The notes beneath the pieces were generated by a model, which saw only the letters and a list, made by a program, of their open reading frames with translations, did no database searches and was not told the origin of the DNA. Made by a program: the position numbers and the translations under genes. Below, piece after piece: positions 26,624 to 36,433 of a stretch of DNA of 64,000 bases. Within the stretch, counting starts at the first letter, position 1. Every line of letters begins with the position of its first letter. The DNA is from Micromonospora sp. Llam0 (GTDB lineage: Bacteria > Actinomycetota > Actinomycetes > Mycobacteriales > Micromonosporaceae), in the NCBI RefSeq assembly GCF_003751085.1, contig NZ_RJJY01000001.1, positions 3,596,001-3,660,000 of the forward strand. The letters run 5' to 3'.

Positions 26624-29447
26624 CCATCCGGCCCGGGACCACGATCACCTTGCGCGGCGTACGGCCGGCCAGGTGCTCGGCGACGGCGGCCAGCGCGGCG
26701 GCCCGTACCTCGTCCTCGGCGGCCTCGGCCGGCACCTCGACGCGGCCCCGGACCTTGCCGGCCACCTGCACCGGGTAGGTCACCGACGCGGCCCGCAGCA
26801 GCGCCGGGTCGGCCACCGGGAAATCGACGTAGGTCAGCGAACCGGTGTGGCCGAGCCGCTGCCACAGCTCCTCGGCGACGTGCGGGGCGAACGGGGCCAG
26901 CATCAGCACCAGCGGTTCGGCCACCTCACGGGGGGTGGCCGGCAGCCGGGTCAACGCGTTGGTCAGCTCGATCAGCTTGGCGATCGCGGTGTTGAACCGC
27001 AGCCCGTCCATGTCCGACCGGACGCCGTCGATCACCCGGTGCGTCAGCCGGCGCAGCTCGTCGTCGGCCGGGTCGTCGGTCACCCGGGACGCCCCGGTGC
27101 GCTCGTCGACCAGGGCCCGCCAGACCCGCTGCAGGAACCGGTACGAACCGACCACCGCCCGGGTCTCCCAGGGGCGGGACACCTCCAGCGGGCCCATCGA
27201 CATCTCGTACACCCGGAACGTGTCGGCGCCGTACGCCTCGCACATCTCGTCCGGGGTGACCACGTTGCGCAGGCTCTTGCCCATCTTGCCGTACTCGCGG
27301 TCGACCGCGACGTCGCCGTGGAACCAGCCGCCGTCGCGCTCGGTCACCGCCGCCGCGTCGACGTACGCGCCGCGCGCGTCGGTGTACGCGTACGCCTGGA
27401 TGTAGCCCTGGTTGAACAGCCGGCGGAACGGCTCGACGCTGGACACGTGCCCCAGGTCGAACAGCACCTTGTGCCAGAACCGGGCGTACAGCAGGTGCAG
27501 CACGGCGTGCTCGACGCCGCCGACGTACAGGTCGACACCGCCGCAGTCGGTCGTCGACGCCGGACCCATCCAGTACCGCTCGTTGGCCGGGTCGACGAAC
27601 GCGTCGCTGTTGGCCGGGTCGGCGTAGCGCAGCTCGTACCAGCAGGAGCCGGCCCACTGCGGCATCGTGTTGGTCTCCCGGCGGTAGCGCTGCCGGCCGG
27701 CCGGTGCACCCGGCACCCCGGTCAGGTCCAGCTCCACCTCGACCCAGTCGGCGGCCCGCGACAGCGGGGTCTCCGGGTCGGATGCGGCGTCGTCGGGGTC
27801 GAAGGTACGCGGCGAGAAGTCGTCGATCTCGGGCAGCTCCAGCGGCAGCATCTCCTCCGGCAGCGGGATCGGCAGCCCGGTGGTGTCGTAGACGATCGGG
27901 AACGGCTCGCCCCAGTAGCGCTGCCGGCTGAACAGCCAGTCCCGCAGCCGGTAGGTGACCGCGCCCCGACCGTGGCCGCCCGCCTCCAGCCAGGCGATGA
28001 TCCGCTCCTTGGCCTCGGTCACGCCCAGACCGTTCAGGAAGTCGCTGTTCATCGCCGGGCCGTCACCGGTGTACGCCTTGCCGGTGAAGTCCTCCGGCGG
28101 CGTCACCGTCCGCACGATCGGCAGGTCGAACACCTCGGCGAAGTCCCAGTCCCGCTCGTCCTGCGCCGGCACCGCCATGATCGCCCCGGTGCCGTAGCCG
28201 GCCAGCACGTAGTCGGCGATGAAGATCGGCAGCCGGGCGCCGTTGACCGGGTTGGTGGCGTACGCGCCGACGAAGACGCCGGACTTGTCGCGGGTCTCGG
28301 CCTGCCGTTCGGCGTCGGTGCGCCCGGCGGCCTGCTTGCGGTACGCCTCGACCGCCTCGGCCGGGGTGGCGTGCCCGCCGGTCCACGCCGGCCGGGTGCC
28401 CGCCGGCCAGGCGGTCGGCACCAGGTCGTCGACCAGGGCGTGCTCCGGGGCCAGCACCATGTAGGTGGCGCCGAAGACGGTGTCCGGTCGGGTGGTGAAG
28501 ACCTCGATCGGCGCGGCGCCGGTCGGGAAGGTGATGTGCGCGCCGGTGGACCGGCCGATCCAGTTGCGCTGCATCAGCTTGATCGGCTCGGGCCAGTCCA
28601 GCAGGTCCAGGTCGGACAGCAGCCGGTCGGCGTAGGTGGTGATCCGCATCATCCACTGCCGCAGGCTGCGCTTGAAGACCGGGAAGTTGCCCCGCTCGGA
28701 CCGGCCGTCGGCGGTGACCTCCTCGTTGGCCAGCACGGTGCCCAGGCCGGGGCACCAGTTGACCGGCGCCTCGGAGACGTACGCCAGCCGGTGCGCGTCG
28801 ACCAGCTCGCGGCGTTCCCGGTCGCTCAGCTCGGACCAGGCGCGCCCGTCCGGGGTGGCCCGCCGACCCGACTCGTACGCGGCGATCAGTTCACTGACCG
28901 GCCGGGCCTTACCGGCCTCGGTGTCGTACCACGAGTTGAAGACCTGCAGGAAGATCCACTGGGTCCAGCGGTAGAACTCCACGTCGGTGGTGGCCACCGA
29001 CCGCCGGTCGTCGTGGGCCAGCCCCAGCATCCGCAGCTGGGCCCGGTACCGCTCGATGTTGGCCTCGGTGGTGGTCCGCGGGTGCTGGCCGGTCTGCACC
29101 GCGTACTGCTCGGCGGGCAGGCCGAAGGCGTCGAAGCCCATCGCGTGCAGCACATTGCGGCCGGCCATCCGCTGGTAGCGGCCGTAGCAGTCGGTGCCGA
29201 TGAAGCCCAGCGGGTGGCCGACGTGCAGGCCCGCGCCGGACGGGTACGGGAACATGTCCAGCAGGAAGAGCTTCTCGGCGTCGGCGCGCGGGTGGGCCGG
29301 GTCGGCCAGTGGGCCGACCGGGTTGGGCGCGTGGAAGGTGCCGTCACGTTCCCACCGCTGCTGCCACTGTCGCTCGATCTCGCCGGCCATCGCGGCGGTG
29401 TACCGGAACGGTGGGGTGTCCGCCGCGGTCTCGACTGCCTCGCTCAT
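26607..29447 (-). CDS. leuS: Leucyl-tRNA synthetase
   Basis: A class I aminoacyl-tRNA synthetase charging tRNA-Leu. The HIGH-type motif is HVGHPLG, near residue 60 after [10 protein letters not shown]. The KMSKS-type motif is KMGKS, followed by LRNVV. The CP1 editing domain carries [16 protein letters not shown]. The ATG at 29447 is preferred because the upstream frame (from 29501) runs into the terminator hairpin, and a GAGGTGG site precedes 29447. The 946-aa length is typical of actinobacterial bacterial-type LeuRS. Expression is probably governed by the leader described at 29503-29630. Confidence 0.96.
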   Translation of the reverse strand: MSEAVETAADTPPFRYTAAMAGEIERQWQQRWERDGTFHAPNPVGPLADPAHPRADAEKLFLLDMFPYPSGAGLHVGHPLGFIGTDCYGRYQRMAGRNVLHAMGFDAFGLPAEQYAVQTGQHPRTTTEANIERYRAQLRMLGLAHDDRRSVATTDVEFYRWTQWIFLQVFNSWYDTEAGKARPVSELIAAYESGRRATPDGRAWSELSDRERRELVDAHRLAYVSEAPVNWCPGLGTVLANEEVTADGRSERGNFPVFKRSLRQWMMRITTYADRLLSDLDLLDWPEPIKLMQRNWIGRSTGAHITFPTGAAPIEVFTTRPDTVFGATYMVLAPEHALVDDLVPTAWPAGTRPAWTGGHATPAEAVEAYRKQAAGRTDAERQAETRDKSGVFVGAYATNPVNGARLPIFIADYVLAGYGTGAIMAVPAQDERDWDFAEVFDLPIVRTVTPPEDFTGKAYTGDGPAMNSDFLNGLGVTEAKERIIAWLEAGGHGRGAVTYRLRDWLFSRQRYWGEPFPIVYDTTGLPIPLPEEMLPLELPEIDDFSPRTFDPDDAASDPETPLSRAADWVEVELDLTGVPGAPAGRQRYRRETNTMPQWAGSCWYELRYADPANSDAFVDPANERYWMGPASTTDCGGVDLYVGGVEHAVLHLLYARFWHKVLFDLGHVSSVEPFRRLFNQGYIQAYAYTDARGAYVDAAAVTERDGGWFHGDVAVDREYGKMGKSLRNVVTPDEMCEAYGADTFRVYEMSMGPLEVSRPWETRAVVGSYRFLQRVWRALVDERTGASRVTDDPADDELRRLTHRVIDGVRSDMDGLRFNTAIAKLIELTNALTRLPATPREVAEPLVLMLAPFAPHVAEELWQRLGHTGSLTYVDFPVADPALLRAASVTYPVQVAGKVRGRVEVPAEAAEDEVRAAALAAVAEHLAGRTPRKVIVVPGRMVSVVP

Positions 29448-29502
29448 CGTCGGTCGCCACCTCAGGGTCGGTTGTGGGCTGTGAGTGTCGGTCGTGGGCA
29501 TG

Positions 29503-29526
29503 AAAAAACCCCTCCACAGGAGGGGT
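29503..29526 (-). terminator. Terminator in the leuS leader
   Basis: Read on the minus strand, ACCCCTCC (29519-29526) and GGAGGGGT (29508-29515) form a perfect 8-bp stem with a TGT loop. It is immediately followed by six Ts (29503-29508). This is a textbook intrinsic terminator, unusual in so GC-rich a genome, and it stands before rather than after leuS. It is the likely off-switch of the attenuator. Confidence 0.85.
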
Positions 29527-29579
29527 CGCCGTGCTGCCGCCGCCGGACGGCCGCTGCGCCGGTCAGGCGGCCTGGTGGG

Positions 29580-29618
29580 TCAGCACGGCCGGAGAAGGAG
29601 CAGGAAGGCGCCGGCCAT
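29580..29618 (-). CDS. leuS leader peptide (MAGAFLLLLRPC)
   Basis: A 12-residue ORF upstream of leuS with four consecutive leucine codons (CTG CTC CTT CTC) in the middle, ending at TGA. A run of regulatory codons in a short ORF before a terminator is the signature of ribosome-mediated attenuation. When charged tRNA-Leu is scarce, the ribosome stalls and the terminator should not form. The end of the ORF contains CCGTGCTG (minus strand, 29581-29588), which can pair with CAGCACGG (29529-29536) just before the terminator. TACACT lies 6 nt before the ATG, so translation may begin without a leader. Confidence 0.8.
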   Translation of the reverse strand: MAGAFLLLLRPC

Positions 29619-29624
29619 GGCGTC

Positions 29625-29630
29625 AGTGTA
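29625..29630 (-). promoter_or_regulatory. -10 element of the leuS transcript
   Basis: TACACT on the minus strand lies 6 nt before the ATG of the leader peptide. Transcription starting about 7 nt downstream would begin at or beside the A of the ATG, giving a leaderless leader-peptide mRNA. A clear -35 hexamer was not found. Confidence 0.55.
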
Positions 29631-29682
29631 CTCCGGGTCGGCGAACCAGGTGGACCGCCCTCACCGCCGGCTCCGGCGACGG

Positions 29683-30093
29683 CTACGCCCGGCCGGCCTC
29701 CCCCGATCCCCGCTGCGCCGGGCCGGGCCCTGACCGGTCGGCAGCCGGCACCTCCGGCGGTGGGCCGCCCCGCTCGGCGAGGGCGTCGAACCTGCTCTGC
29801 GGGCTCATCGGCGCACCGGACAGGTAGGCCGCCCTCGCCAGCGCGTACCCGCCGACCGGCGCGGTGACCACCTGCAGCAGTACGGCCAGGGTCACCACCG
29901 CCGCGGTCCGTGGGCTGGGCAACAGGGTCAGCACGCCGAGCAGGATGAGCACCAGGCCCAGGCTGGCCGCCTTCGCCACCGCGTTCATCCGGTTGTAGAC
30001 GTCGGGCAGCCGTAGCATGCCGAGCCCGGTGATCCCGATCAGCAGGGTGCCCGCGCCGAGCAGCGTCCCGGCGAGCACGTCCCAGCCGGTCAC
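29683..30093 (-). CDS. mnhG: Mrp antiporter subunit MnhG/MrpG
   Basis: The small G subunit of the Mrp (Mnh) multi-subunit Na+/H+ antiporter. Three hydrophobic helices are seen, with the family core ITGLGMLRLPDVYNRMNAVAK and the last helix around TAPVGGYALARAAY. The hydrophilic C-terminal tail of about 40 residues is not conserved. The start overlaps the mnhF stop by 4 bp. It is the last gene of the operon. Confidence 0.93.
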   Translation of the reverse strand: MTGWDVLAGTLLGAGTLLIGITGLGMLRLPDVYNRMNAVAKAASLGLVLILLGVLTLLPSPRTAAVVTLAVLLQVVTAPVGGYALARAAYLSGAPMSPQSRFDALAERGGPPPEVPAADRSGPGPAQRGSGEAGRA

Positions 30094-30347
30094 CGGCTCC
30101 TCCGATGCACCAGGCGGGCGAGCGCGACCGTGGCGAGGAAACCGACCAGGGTCGCGGTCAGCACGATGTCGAGTAGTTCGGCGATCCGCAGCCGGGCGGC
30201 GAGGACCGCCACCCCGGCGATGAAGACGAAGAAGCCGAAGTCGACGGCGGCGGCACGGTCGGCGTCGGTCGGGCCGATCACCAGGCGGATGATCGCCGCC
30301 GCCATCGCCAGGGCCAGGACGGCGAGAACGAGGTCGAGTCCGGTCAC
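30090..30347 (-). CDS. mnhF: Mrp antiporter subunit MnhF/MrpF
   Basis: An 85-aa subunit of the Mrp antiporter with three membrane helices. RLVIGPTDADRAAAVD after the first helix is the F-subunit signature. It overlaps mnhE and mnhG by 4 bp at each end. F subunits are needed for assembly of the complex. Confidence 0.93.
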   Translation of the reverse strand: MTGLDLVLAVLALAMAAAIIRLVIGPTDADRAAAVDFGFFVFIAGVAVLAARLRIAELLDIVLTATLVGFLATVALARLVHRRSR

Positions 30348-30871
30348 CGGCGCGCTCCCTCCGACTGGTCGGGCCGGTCGGCCCGGTCAGGCTGGTCGAC
30401 CCGGTCAGGCTGGTCGACCGGGTCTACCGGGCGCGCGGCGGGCAGCAGGTGGTCCTGCAGCCGGGCGAGTTCGGCGCGGAACCGCTCCGGGTCCTCGGCG
30501 TGCATGCCGTGCACGAACAGGGTCGGCGGCTGCGGCCGGACCGCCACGGTGAGTGTGCCCGGAGTCAGCCCGACGGCCAGCGCCATCAGCACCATCTCGG
30601 TGCTGGTCCGGGTCCGCAGCGGGAACTCGACGATCCCTGGCGACAGCCCGCTGCCCGGCGTGACGATCTCCCGGGCGACGACGACGTTCGCCACCACCAG
30701 GCGACCGGTGAAGTAGCCGACGAAGCTCAGCACCCGGCCGGCCCGGCGCAGCGTCCGGACCGGCCAGCGCAGCAGCGCCCGGACCGGCCGCCGGCGCGGC
30801 CCGCCGGCCCGGCCACCGTCAGCTCCCCGGCCGGTACGGGTCTCATCCGTCCGTCGCGTTCGTCTGGTCAA
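30344..30871 (-). CDS. mnhE: Mrp antiporter subunit MnhE/MrpE
   Basis: The E subunit (175 aa). A basic N-terminus precedes a hydrophobic stretch (VLSFVGYFTGRLVVANVVVA) and the conserved E-family block (SPGIVEFPLRTRTSTEMVLMALAVGLTPGT, shortened). A soluble C-terminal part follows (TLFVHGMHAEDPE). The C-terminus contains DQPDRVDQPDRADRP, a short tandem repeat. The start is taken as TTG at 30871, overlapping the mnhD stop as TTGA; there is no other start before the conserved part with better support. Confidence 0.85.
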   Translation of the reverse strand: MTRRTRRTDETRTGRGADGGRAGGPRRRPVRALLRWPVRTLRRAGRVLSFVGYFTGRLVVANVVVAREIVTPGSGLSPGIVEFPLRTRTSTEMVLMALAVGLTPGTLTVAVRPQPPTLFVHGMHAEDPERFRAELARLQDHLLPAARPVDPVDQPDRVDQPDRADRPDQSEGARR

Positions 30872-32406
30872 CGTCTGGTCACCGCCTCCACATAGGCACT
30901 CGGGTCGATCAATCCGTCGGCTGCGGTCGCCGCCAGGCCGAGCAGGGGCTGCGCGGCCGGCCCCAGCAGCAGGGTGAGGGCCGCGAGCAGCACCGCCGGC
31001 CCGGTCAGCCAGCTGGCGATCCGCGGCGGTACGTCGGCGGCGGTACGGGCGGGCGGGTGACCGGCCGGGTCCGCGGAAGCCGACGGGCGGCCACCATGGT
31101 CCGCCGGTGCGGGCGCGGGGTCGCCCCAGAACGCCAGATCCCAGATCTTGATCATCGAGATGAGTGTCCCGAGGCTGACCAGCACCGCGACCGCGAAGAT
31201 CAGATAGTTGCCGTCGGCGACCGCGGCCCGCAGCAGCAGGAACTTGGCCAGGAACCCGGAGAACGGCGGCATCCCAGCCAGCGACAGCCCTGCGCCGATG
31301 AAAGCCGCGGCGAGCAGCCGGTGCACCGTGGCCAGCCCGCCGAGCCGGTCCAGCCGATCGGTGCCGTAGCCGACCACCACCGCCCCGGCGCAGAGGAACA
31401 ACGCCGCCTTGACCAGGATGTACTGCACCAGAAAGAAGATCGCCGCAGTGAGCGCGGCCGGGCTGAACACCGCCAGCCCGATCAGCAGGTAGCCGATCTG
31501 GCTGACCATGTGGAATGCGAGCACTGAACGCATGGTGGTCTCGCCGAGCGCCCCGAGGACGCCGATCACCATGGTCACGGCGGCGGCCAGCCCGATCACC
31601 CACCGGTAGTCGACCGCGCCGTCGTAGACCACCGCCACGATCCGGACGATCGCGTACCCGCCGACCTTGGTGAGGATGCCGGAGAACAGCGCGGTGACCA
31701 CCGGTGGCGCGTACGGATAGCTGCGGGGCAGCCAGCCGTGCAGCGGTACCACCGCGGCCTTCACCGCCAGGGCGAGCAGCACCACGGTGCCGGCCAGGGC
31801 CAGCGCGCCGTCGCTGCCGGCCGACCCGGCCAGCTCCCCGAGATCGACGGTGCCGGCGACGGCGTAGACCAGCCCCACCCCGGCCAGCAGGATCGTGGAG
31901 GCGAGCAGGTTGACGGTCACGTAGATCCGCCCGGCCACCGTCCGCTCCCGGCCGGCACCGGCGGTCAGCAGCACGTACGACGGCACCAGCATGACCTCGA
32001 TCAGCACGAACAGGTTGAACAGGTCGGCGGTCAGGAACGCCCCGAACGCACCGGCGCTCGTCATCAGCGCCAGCGGGACCAGGTACGGCCGTCGGTCGTC
32101 ACCGGAACCGATGGCGAAGACCCCGCACAGCAGCACGACCAGCGCCACGACCGTAACCATCAGCGCGCTGAAGGTGTCCGCCGCCAGGGTGATCGCGAAG
32201 CCGGCCGGCCAGCCACCGATCCGCTCGGTCAGCACCTCGCCACTGCGGGTCGCGGCCAGCAGTGTGCCGCCCTGGGCCAGCACTGCCACGCCGGTGCCCA
32301 ACCAGCCGATCCGGTGCAGCGTCAACCGACGCGGTACGGCCACCAGCACCCCGGCCACGACCAGTGGCAGCACGATCGGGCAGACCAGCGGCAGCGGCGC
32401 GTTCAT
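30868..32406 (-). CDS. mnhD: Mrp antiporter subunit MnhD/MrpD
   Basis: A 512-aa proton-translocating subunit homologous to complex I NuoN/NuoM. It has about 14 hydrophobic helices. The conserved charged residues appear in LIEVMLVPSYVLL and in the Lys-bearing VKAAVVPLHGWLPRSYPYAPP, followed by GILTKVGGYAIVRI. It is translationally coupled on both sides (4-bp overlaps). Two signature segments are present: the discontinuous helix with LHGWLP and the lateral helix near the C-terminus. Confidence 0.94.
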   Translation of the reverse strand: MNAPLPLVCPIVLPLVVAGVLVAVPRRLTLHRIGWLGTGVAVLAQGGTLLAATRSGEVLTERIGGWPAGFAITLAADTFSALMVTVVALVVLLCGVFAIGSGDDRRPYLVPLALMTSAGAFGAFLTADLFNLFVLIEVMLVPSYVLLTAGAGRERTVAGRIYVTVNLLASTILLAGVGLVYAVAGTVDLGELAGSAGSDGALALAGTVVLLALAVKAAVVPLHGWLPRSYPYAPPVVTALFSGILTKVGGYAIVRIVAVVYDGAVDYRWVIGLAAAVTMVIGVLGALGETTMRSVLAFHMVSQIGYLLIGLAVFSPAALTAAIFFLVQYILVKAALFLCAGAVVVGYGTDRLDRLGGLATVHRLLAAAFIGAGLSLAGMPPFSGFLAKFLLLRAAVADGNYLIFAVAVLVSLGTLISMIKIWDLAFWGDPAPAPADHGGRPSASADPAGHPPARTAADVPPRIASWLTGPAVLLAALTLLLGPAAQPLLGLAATAADGLIDPSAYVEAVTRR

Positions 32407-32876
32407 CGGGGCAGCTCCCCGGTGTCGCCGCCGGCCGCCGTCCGACCGTGTTCGGCGACCTGCTCGGACATCGACCGTGGCTCGGTCAGCACCGGCTCCG
32501 GGCCAGGTCCCGGCTTGGGGCCCGCCGCGCTGTCCGGAGCCGCCGTACCGTCCGGACCGGCCTCGCCCAGCTCCAGGTCGGGTCGGCCCGGTCGCGGCCG
32601 GTCGACCACCGCGAGCGCGAGCAGGAAGATCGTGATGCCGAAAGTGATCACGATGGCGGTGAGCGCGAAGGCCTGGGGCAGCGGATCGGCCGTCGCCGCC
32701 GGGTCGACGTCGCCGAACGGCGGCTGCCGGCGCCACAGCCCGCCCGAGGCGAGCAGCAGGATGTTGACGGCGTGGCCGAGCAGGACGAAGCCGATGACGA
32801 CCCGGATCAGGCCGCGGTGCAGGATCAGATAGACGCCGGCCGCGGTGAGCAGGCCGATCACCAACGCGACGGTCAT
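32403..32876 (-). CDS. mnhC: Mrp antiporter subunit MnhC/MrpC
   Basis: A NuoK-like three-helix subunit (157 aa). LIRVVIGFVLLGHAVNILLL and DPLPQAFALTAIVITFGIT are the NuoK/MrpC signatures. A hydrophilic Pro/Glu-rich C-terminal extension of about 55 residues is not part of the conserved fold. It overlaps mnhA and mnhD by 4 bp. Confidence 0.93.
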   Translation of the reverse strand: MTVALVIGLLTAAGVYLILHRGLIRVVIGFVLLGHAVNILLLASGGLWRRQPPFGDVDPAATADPLPQAFALTAIVITFGITIFLLALAVVDRPRPGRPDLELGEAGPDGTAAPDSAAGPKPGPGPEPVLTEPRSMSEQVAEHGRTAAGGDTGELPR

Positions 32877-35686
32877 GGTGCCCGCACCCTCGCCGCGTCA
32901 GAGGGGCCCGCCACGCCCGGCGGGACCGCCACGCCCGGCGGCTCCGCCGCGCCGAGCCGCCGTACCGCCGCGGTGATCAGGCCCAGCACCATCAGATAGA
33001 CACCGAGGTCGAAGAAGGTCACCGGCGACACCGAGAAGCCGAGCACCGACAGTTTCAGTCCGGGCGACGGCGTCAGGAACGGCTCACCGGCCAGCAGCGC
33101 GGACAGGCCGACCCCGAGACAGGTCAGCAGCCCTGCGGCGAGTAGCGGCCTGGGCCGCAGCCGGCCGGCCGCCGTCGGTGGGCGTCCGGCGTACGCCAGT
33201 TGGCCGAGCCCGGCCGCGATCCCGGCCACCAGCGCGGCGACGAAGCCGCCGCCGGGCTCGTCGTGGCCGCGCAGGAACAGCCACGCCGAGACCACCAGCA
33301 TCACCGGGGTGAGCAGTCGGTGCGCGAACCGGAGCACCGGGTCCGGTGCGGCCGGACCGCCGGTGCGGCCGCGCCCGCCGGTGCCGACGCCCGGCCCGGT
33401 AGTGGCGACCTCGCGCCCGGTGGTCCGGAACAGCCCGACCAGCCCGAGCGCCACGGCGACGAGGACGGTCGCCTCACCGAGGGTGTCGAACGCCCGGAAC
33501 TCGACCAGGATCACGTTGACCACGTTGCCGCCGCCGGTCGCCGGTTCCGCGGTCCGCAGGAAGTAGGCCCCCGGGGCGGACAGGTCGCGACGACCGGTGA
33601 GCCCGACCGTCGCGGCCACCGCGACGGCACCGGCGGCGACCGCGAGGGCGGCGGCGAAGAAGCTGACCGGCTGGCGCCCGGCACCCGGCAGCCGGGCCGG
33701 CAGCCGGCGCAGGACGAGCATCGCGACGACCGCGGTCAGTACCTCGACGAGCATCAGGGTCAGCGCCACGTCCGGCGCGCCGGCGAGCAGGAACCAGGTG
33801 GCCACCAGCAGACCGACCAGGCTCAGCAGCCCGACCGCCGCGAGTGCCGACCTGGCCAGCACGATCCCGGCCAGGGCCACCGCCAGCAGCACCAGCAGCG
33901 GCCAGTCGCCGGCCGCCGCGCTCGCCGCCGGCCAGGGCGGCATCGACCCCAGCGCGGCGCTGCCGGCTGCCCCGATCAGCACCAGCAGCAGCACTGGCCG
34001 GAACAGATGGGCGGCCGGCGAGTCGTAGCGGGTCGGCCGGCCGACGATCTCACCCAGTCTCAGCAGCGCGCCGTAGCAACGGTCGAAGGTGACCGCCCCG
34101 GCCGGCGGCAGCCGGACCGACTGCACCAGCCGGTCGACCCGGCCGCGGGCGATGAACAGGGCCGTACCCGCCAGTACAGTGAGCATCGACAGCGCCAGCG
34201 CCGGGGTGAAGCCGTGCCAGAACGCCACGTACGGCGGATCGCCCCCGGGGGACGCGTCCTCGGTCGCCTGGTCGATCAACGGGCCGAGCAGCGACGCCGC
34301 CGGGCCGAGCAGCAGGCTCAGCAGCGCGGCGATCGCCGCCGGGGCGAGAAACATCCACGCCGGTTCGTACAGCTCCGGCTGCTGCGGCGGTCCGGCGAAG
34401 GTCTCGTAGACGATCCGGGCGCCGTACGCGAAGGTGAGGGCGGACGCCGACACGGCCAGTACCTCGGCCGACGGGCTGAGCCACGGATCGACCCCGGTCT
34501 TGATCAGCGCGTCGAAGATCGCCTCCTTGCTGACGAAGCCGAGCAGCGGCGGCAGGCCGGCCATCGACATCGCGGCCAGCCCGGTCAGGGTGGCGGTCAC
34601 CGGCATCACGTGGCGCAGGCCGGAGAGCTGTCGGATGTCCCGGCTGCCGGCTTCCCGGTCGATGATGCCGACGAGCATGAACAGGGTGGCCTTGAACAGC
34701 GCGTGCGCGACGGTGTGCAGCACTACGGCGGCCAGCGCCGCCGGGGTGCCGACCCCGATCACCCCGACCAGCAGCCCGAGCTGGCTGACCGTCGAGTACG
34801 CCAGCATGGCTTTCAGGTCGTGCTGGCGCAGCGCGAGGAACGCACCCGCCAGCGCGGTACCGAGTCCCCCGAGGACCAGCACGACGGTCCAGGCAGCCTG
34901 GTCGGCGTAGATCGGCGAGAACCGGATCAGCAGGTAGATCCCGGCCTTGACCATCGTCGCGGCGTGCAGGTAGGCGCTGACCGGGGTGATCGCCACCATC
35001 GCGCTGGGCAGCCAGAAGTGAAACGGGAACTGCGCGGACTTGGTGAACGCCGCGACGATCAGCAGCCCGCCGACCACCCAGGCGACCGGCGAGCCGAGCA
35101 GCCGGTCGGGGTAGGCCAGGATGGTGGTCAGGTCGCTGGTGCCCAGCTGGACCGTCATCACCACGACGGCTGCCAGCAGCGCCAGGCCGCCACCGGCGGT
35201 GACCAGCAACGCCCGGGTGGCGGGGCGGGCCGCCGCCGGACTGGCCTGACCGATCAGGAAGAACGAGCAGACCGTGGTCAGCTCCCAGAACAGGAACAGC
35301 AGCACCGTGTCGGCGGCGAAGACCAGGCCGAGCATCGCCACGGTGAACAGGGTCAGCAGCGTGTAGAGCGCGGTGCACCGGCGGTGCGGGGCGAGGTAGC
35401 GCGGGCAGTACATCATGATCAGCGCGCCGACCCCGAGCACCAGCAGCCCGAAGACCATCGCCAGGCCGTCGAGCCGCAGCGCGAACGCGATGTCCAGCGA
35501 CGGCAGCCAGCGCACCGAGACCGCGACCGCGCCGTCGTCCAGCACCACCGGCAGCCGGGAGGCGAGCAGCCCGCAACCGATCAGGTAGCCGACCGCGAGT
35601 GGGTAGCCGGTGTCGCGGCCGAGCGAGCGGGTGAGCAGTGGTACGGCGGCGGCGAGCCCGGTCAGCAGGGCCAGCACCGCGACCAT
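32873..35686 (-). CDS. mnhA: Mrp antiporter subunit MnhA, fused with MnhB
   Basis: The largest Mrp subunit (937 aa), an NuoL-like channel (about residues 1-500) with family blocks LFLFWELTTVCSFFLIG, FPFHFWLPSAMVAITPVSAYLHAATMVKAG (shortened) and FKATLFMLVGIIDREAG. It is followed by the MrpA-specific C-terminal region. The last 150 residues match the MnhB domain (LTPVMLVVSAWLFLRGHDEPGGGFVAALVAG, shortened), so MnhA and MnhB are one polypeptide, as in many actinobacteria. The start is the ATG at 35686; a TTG 6 nt upstream (35692), with GAGGGG before it, is an alternative. Confidence 0.93.
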   Translation of the reverse strand: MVAVLALLTGLAAAVPLLTRSLGRDTGYPLAVGYLIGCGLLASRLPVVLDDGAVAVSVRWLPSLDIAFALRLDGLAMVFGLLVLGVGALIMMYCPRYLAPHRRCTALYTLLTLFTVAMLGLVFAADTVLLFLFWELTTVCSFFLIGQASPAAARPATRALLVTAGGGLALLAAVVVMTVQLGTSDLTTILAYPDRLLGSPVAWVVGGLLIVAAFTKSAQFPFHFWLPSAMVAITPVSAYLHAATMVKAGIYLLIRFSPIYADQAAWTVVLVLGGLGTALAGAFLALRQHDLKAMLAYSTVSQLGLLVGVIGVGTPAALAAVVLHTVAHALFKATLFMLVGIIDREAGSRDIRQLSGLRHVMPVTATLTGLAAMSMAGLPPLLGFVSKEAIFDALIKTGVDPWLSPSAEVLAVSASALTFAYGARIVYETFAGPPQQPELYEPAWMFLAPAAIAALLSLLLGPAASLLGPLIDQATEDASPGGDPPYVAFWHGFTPALALSMLTVLAGTALFIARGRVDRLVQSVRLPPAGAVTFDRCYGALLRLGEIVGRPTRYDSPAAHLFRPVLLLVLIGAAGSAALGSMPPWPAASAAAGDWPLLVLLAVALAGIVLARSALAAVGLLSLVGLLVATWFLLAGAPDVALTLMLVEVLTAVVAMLVLRRLPARLPGAGRQPVSFFAAALAVAAGAVAVAATVGLTGRRDLSAPGAYFLRTAEPATGGGNVVNVILVEFRAFDTLGEATVLVAVALGLVGLFRTTGREVATTGPGVGTGGRGRTGGPAAPDPVLRFAHRLLTPVMLVVSAWLFLRGHDEPGGGFVAALVAGIAAGLGQLAYAGRPPTAAGRLRPRPLLAAGLLTCLGVGLSALLAGEPFLTPSPGLKLSVLGFSVSPVTFFDLGVYLMVLGLITAAVRRLGAAEPPGVAVPPGVAGPSDAARVRAP

Positions 35687-35767
35687 CGTCAACGGGCACC
35701 CCTCGGTGCGGCGGTGATCCAGGCGTACGGACCGGCCCGGCACCGGCCGACGGTCGCCGGGCGCACC

Positions 35768-36433
35768 TCAACCGTCCTCGCTGGCGGCCAGCAGCACCGG
35801 CCGGGTGGCGTCCCGGACCACCTGGTCGGCGACGCTGCCGAGCAGCCGGTTGGACAGTCCACGGCCCCGCCGCCCGACCACGATCATGTCCACGTCGCGG
35901 GCCTGCGCGACGTCCAGCAGGGCTCGGGCGGGTCGGCCGGTGACGATCTCGATGCTGCTCGGCAGCGGCGGTCCGGCGGCGTGGCGCAGTCGGGCGGCCC
36001 GGTCGGTGAGCAGTTCCCGCGCCCGGTCCAGCTGGTCGGTCTCCTCGGCGGTGCGTTCGCCCCGCTCGACCGCGGCGACGTCGACCACGGTGGTCAGGAT
36101 CAGCTCGCCGACCCGACCGGCCAGCACCCGGTGCGCCGTACGCAGGGCGTGCTCGGAGTCGGCGGAGCCGTCCAGCCCGACCAGTACCCGGGGCCCGGCA
36201 CCGGGTGCGCTCGGCCCGGTGCCGGCCGCCGGTACCGGTGTGGTCTCCAACCGCCCGGTGGGTCGCGATCCGCGTTCCATCGCGATCGGGATGAAGAGCA
36301 GGCCGAGCACGGCGCCCAACGGATACCAGTACCAGGCGCGGTGGCCCCGCCGGGCGATGAACACCGCGACCGCCACGATCCCGGAGAGCACCCAGACGGC
36401 GACGACGGTCACGATGTAGCCGGCTGTGGACAT
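35768..36433 (-). CDS. Membrane-anchored universal stress protein
   Basis: A 221-aa protein with two N-terminal hydrophobic segments (about residues 5-28 and 33-52) and a cytoplasmic UspA domain from about 82 (RVLVGLDGSADSEHALRTAH). The ATP-binding loop is intact as VVGRRGRGLSNRLLGSVADQV (G-x2-G-x9-G-S). Uniting a Usp domain with a membrane anchor is unusual. It precedes mnhA by 82 bp in the same orientation, so it may sense ATP or stress for the antiporter. This is inference from position. Confidence 0.82.
   Translation of the reverse strand: MSTAGYIVTVVAVWVLSGIVAVAVFIARRGHRAWYWYPLGAVLGLLFIPIAMERGSRPTGRLETTPVPAAGTGPSAPGAGPRVLVGLDGSADSEHALRTAHRVLAGRVGELILTTVVDVAAVERGERTAEETDQLDRARELLTDRAARLRHAAGPPLPSSIEIVTGRPARALLDVAQARDVDMIVVGRRGRGLSNRLLGSVADQVVRDATRPVLLAASEDG

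Noticed and set aside
26535..29867. A plus-strand frame over leuS
   Set aside because: Shadow of leuS, and it would destroy the well-supported attenuator reading.
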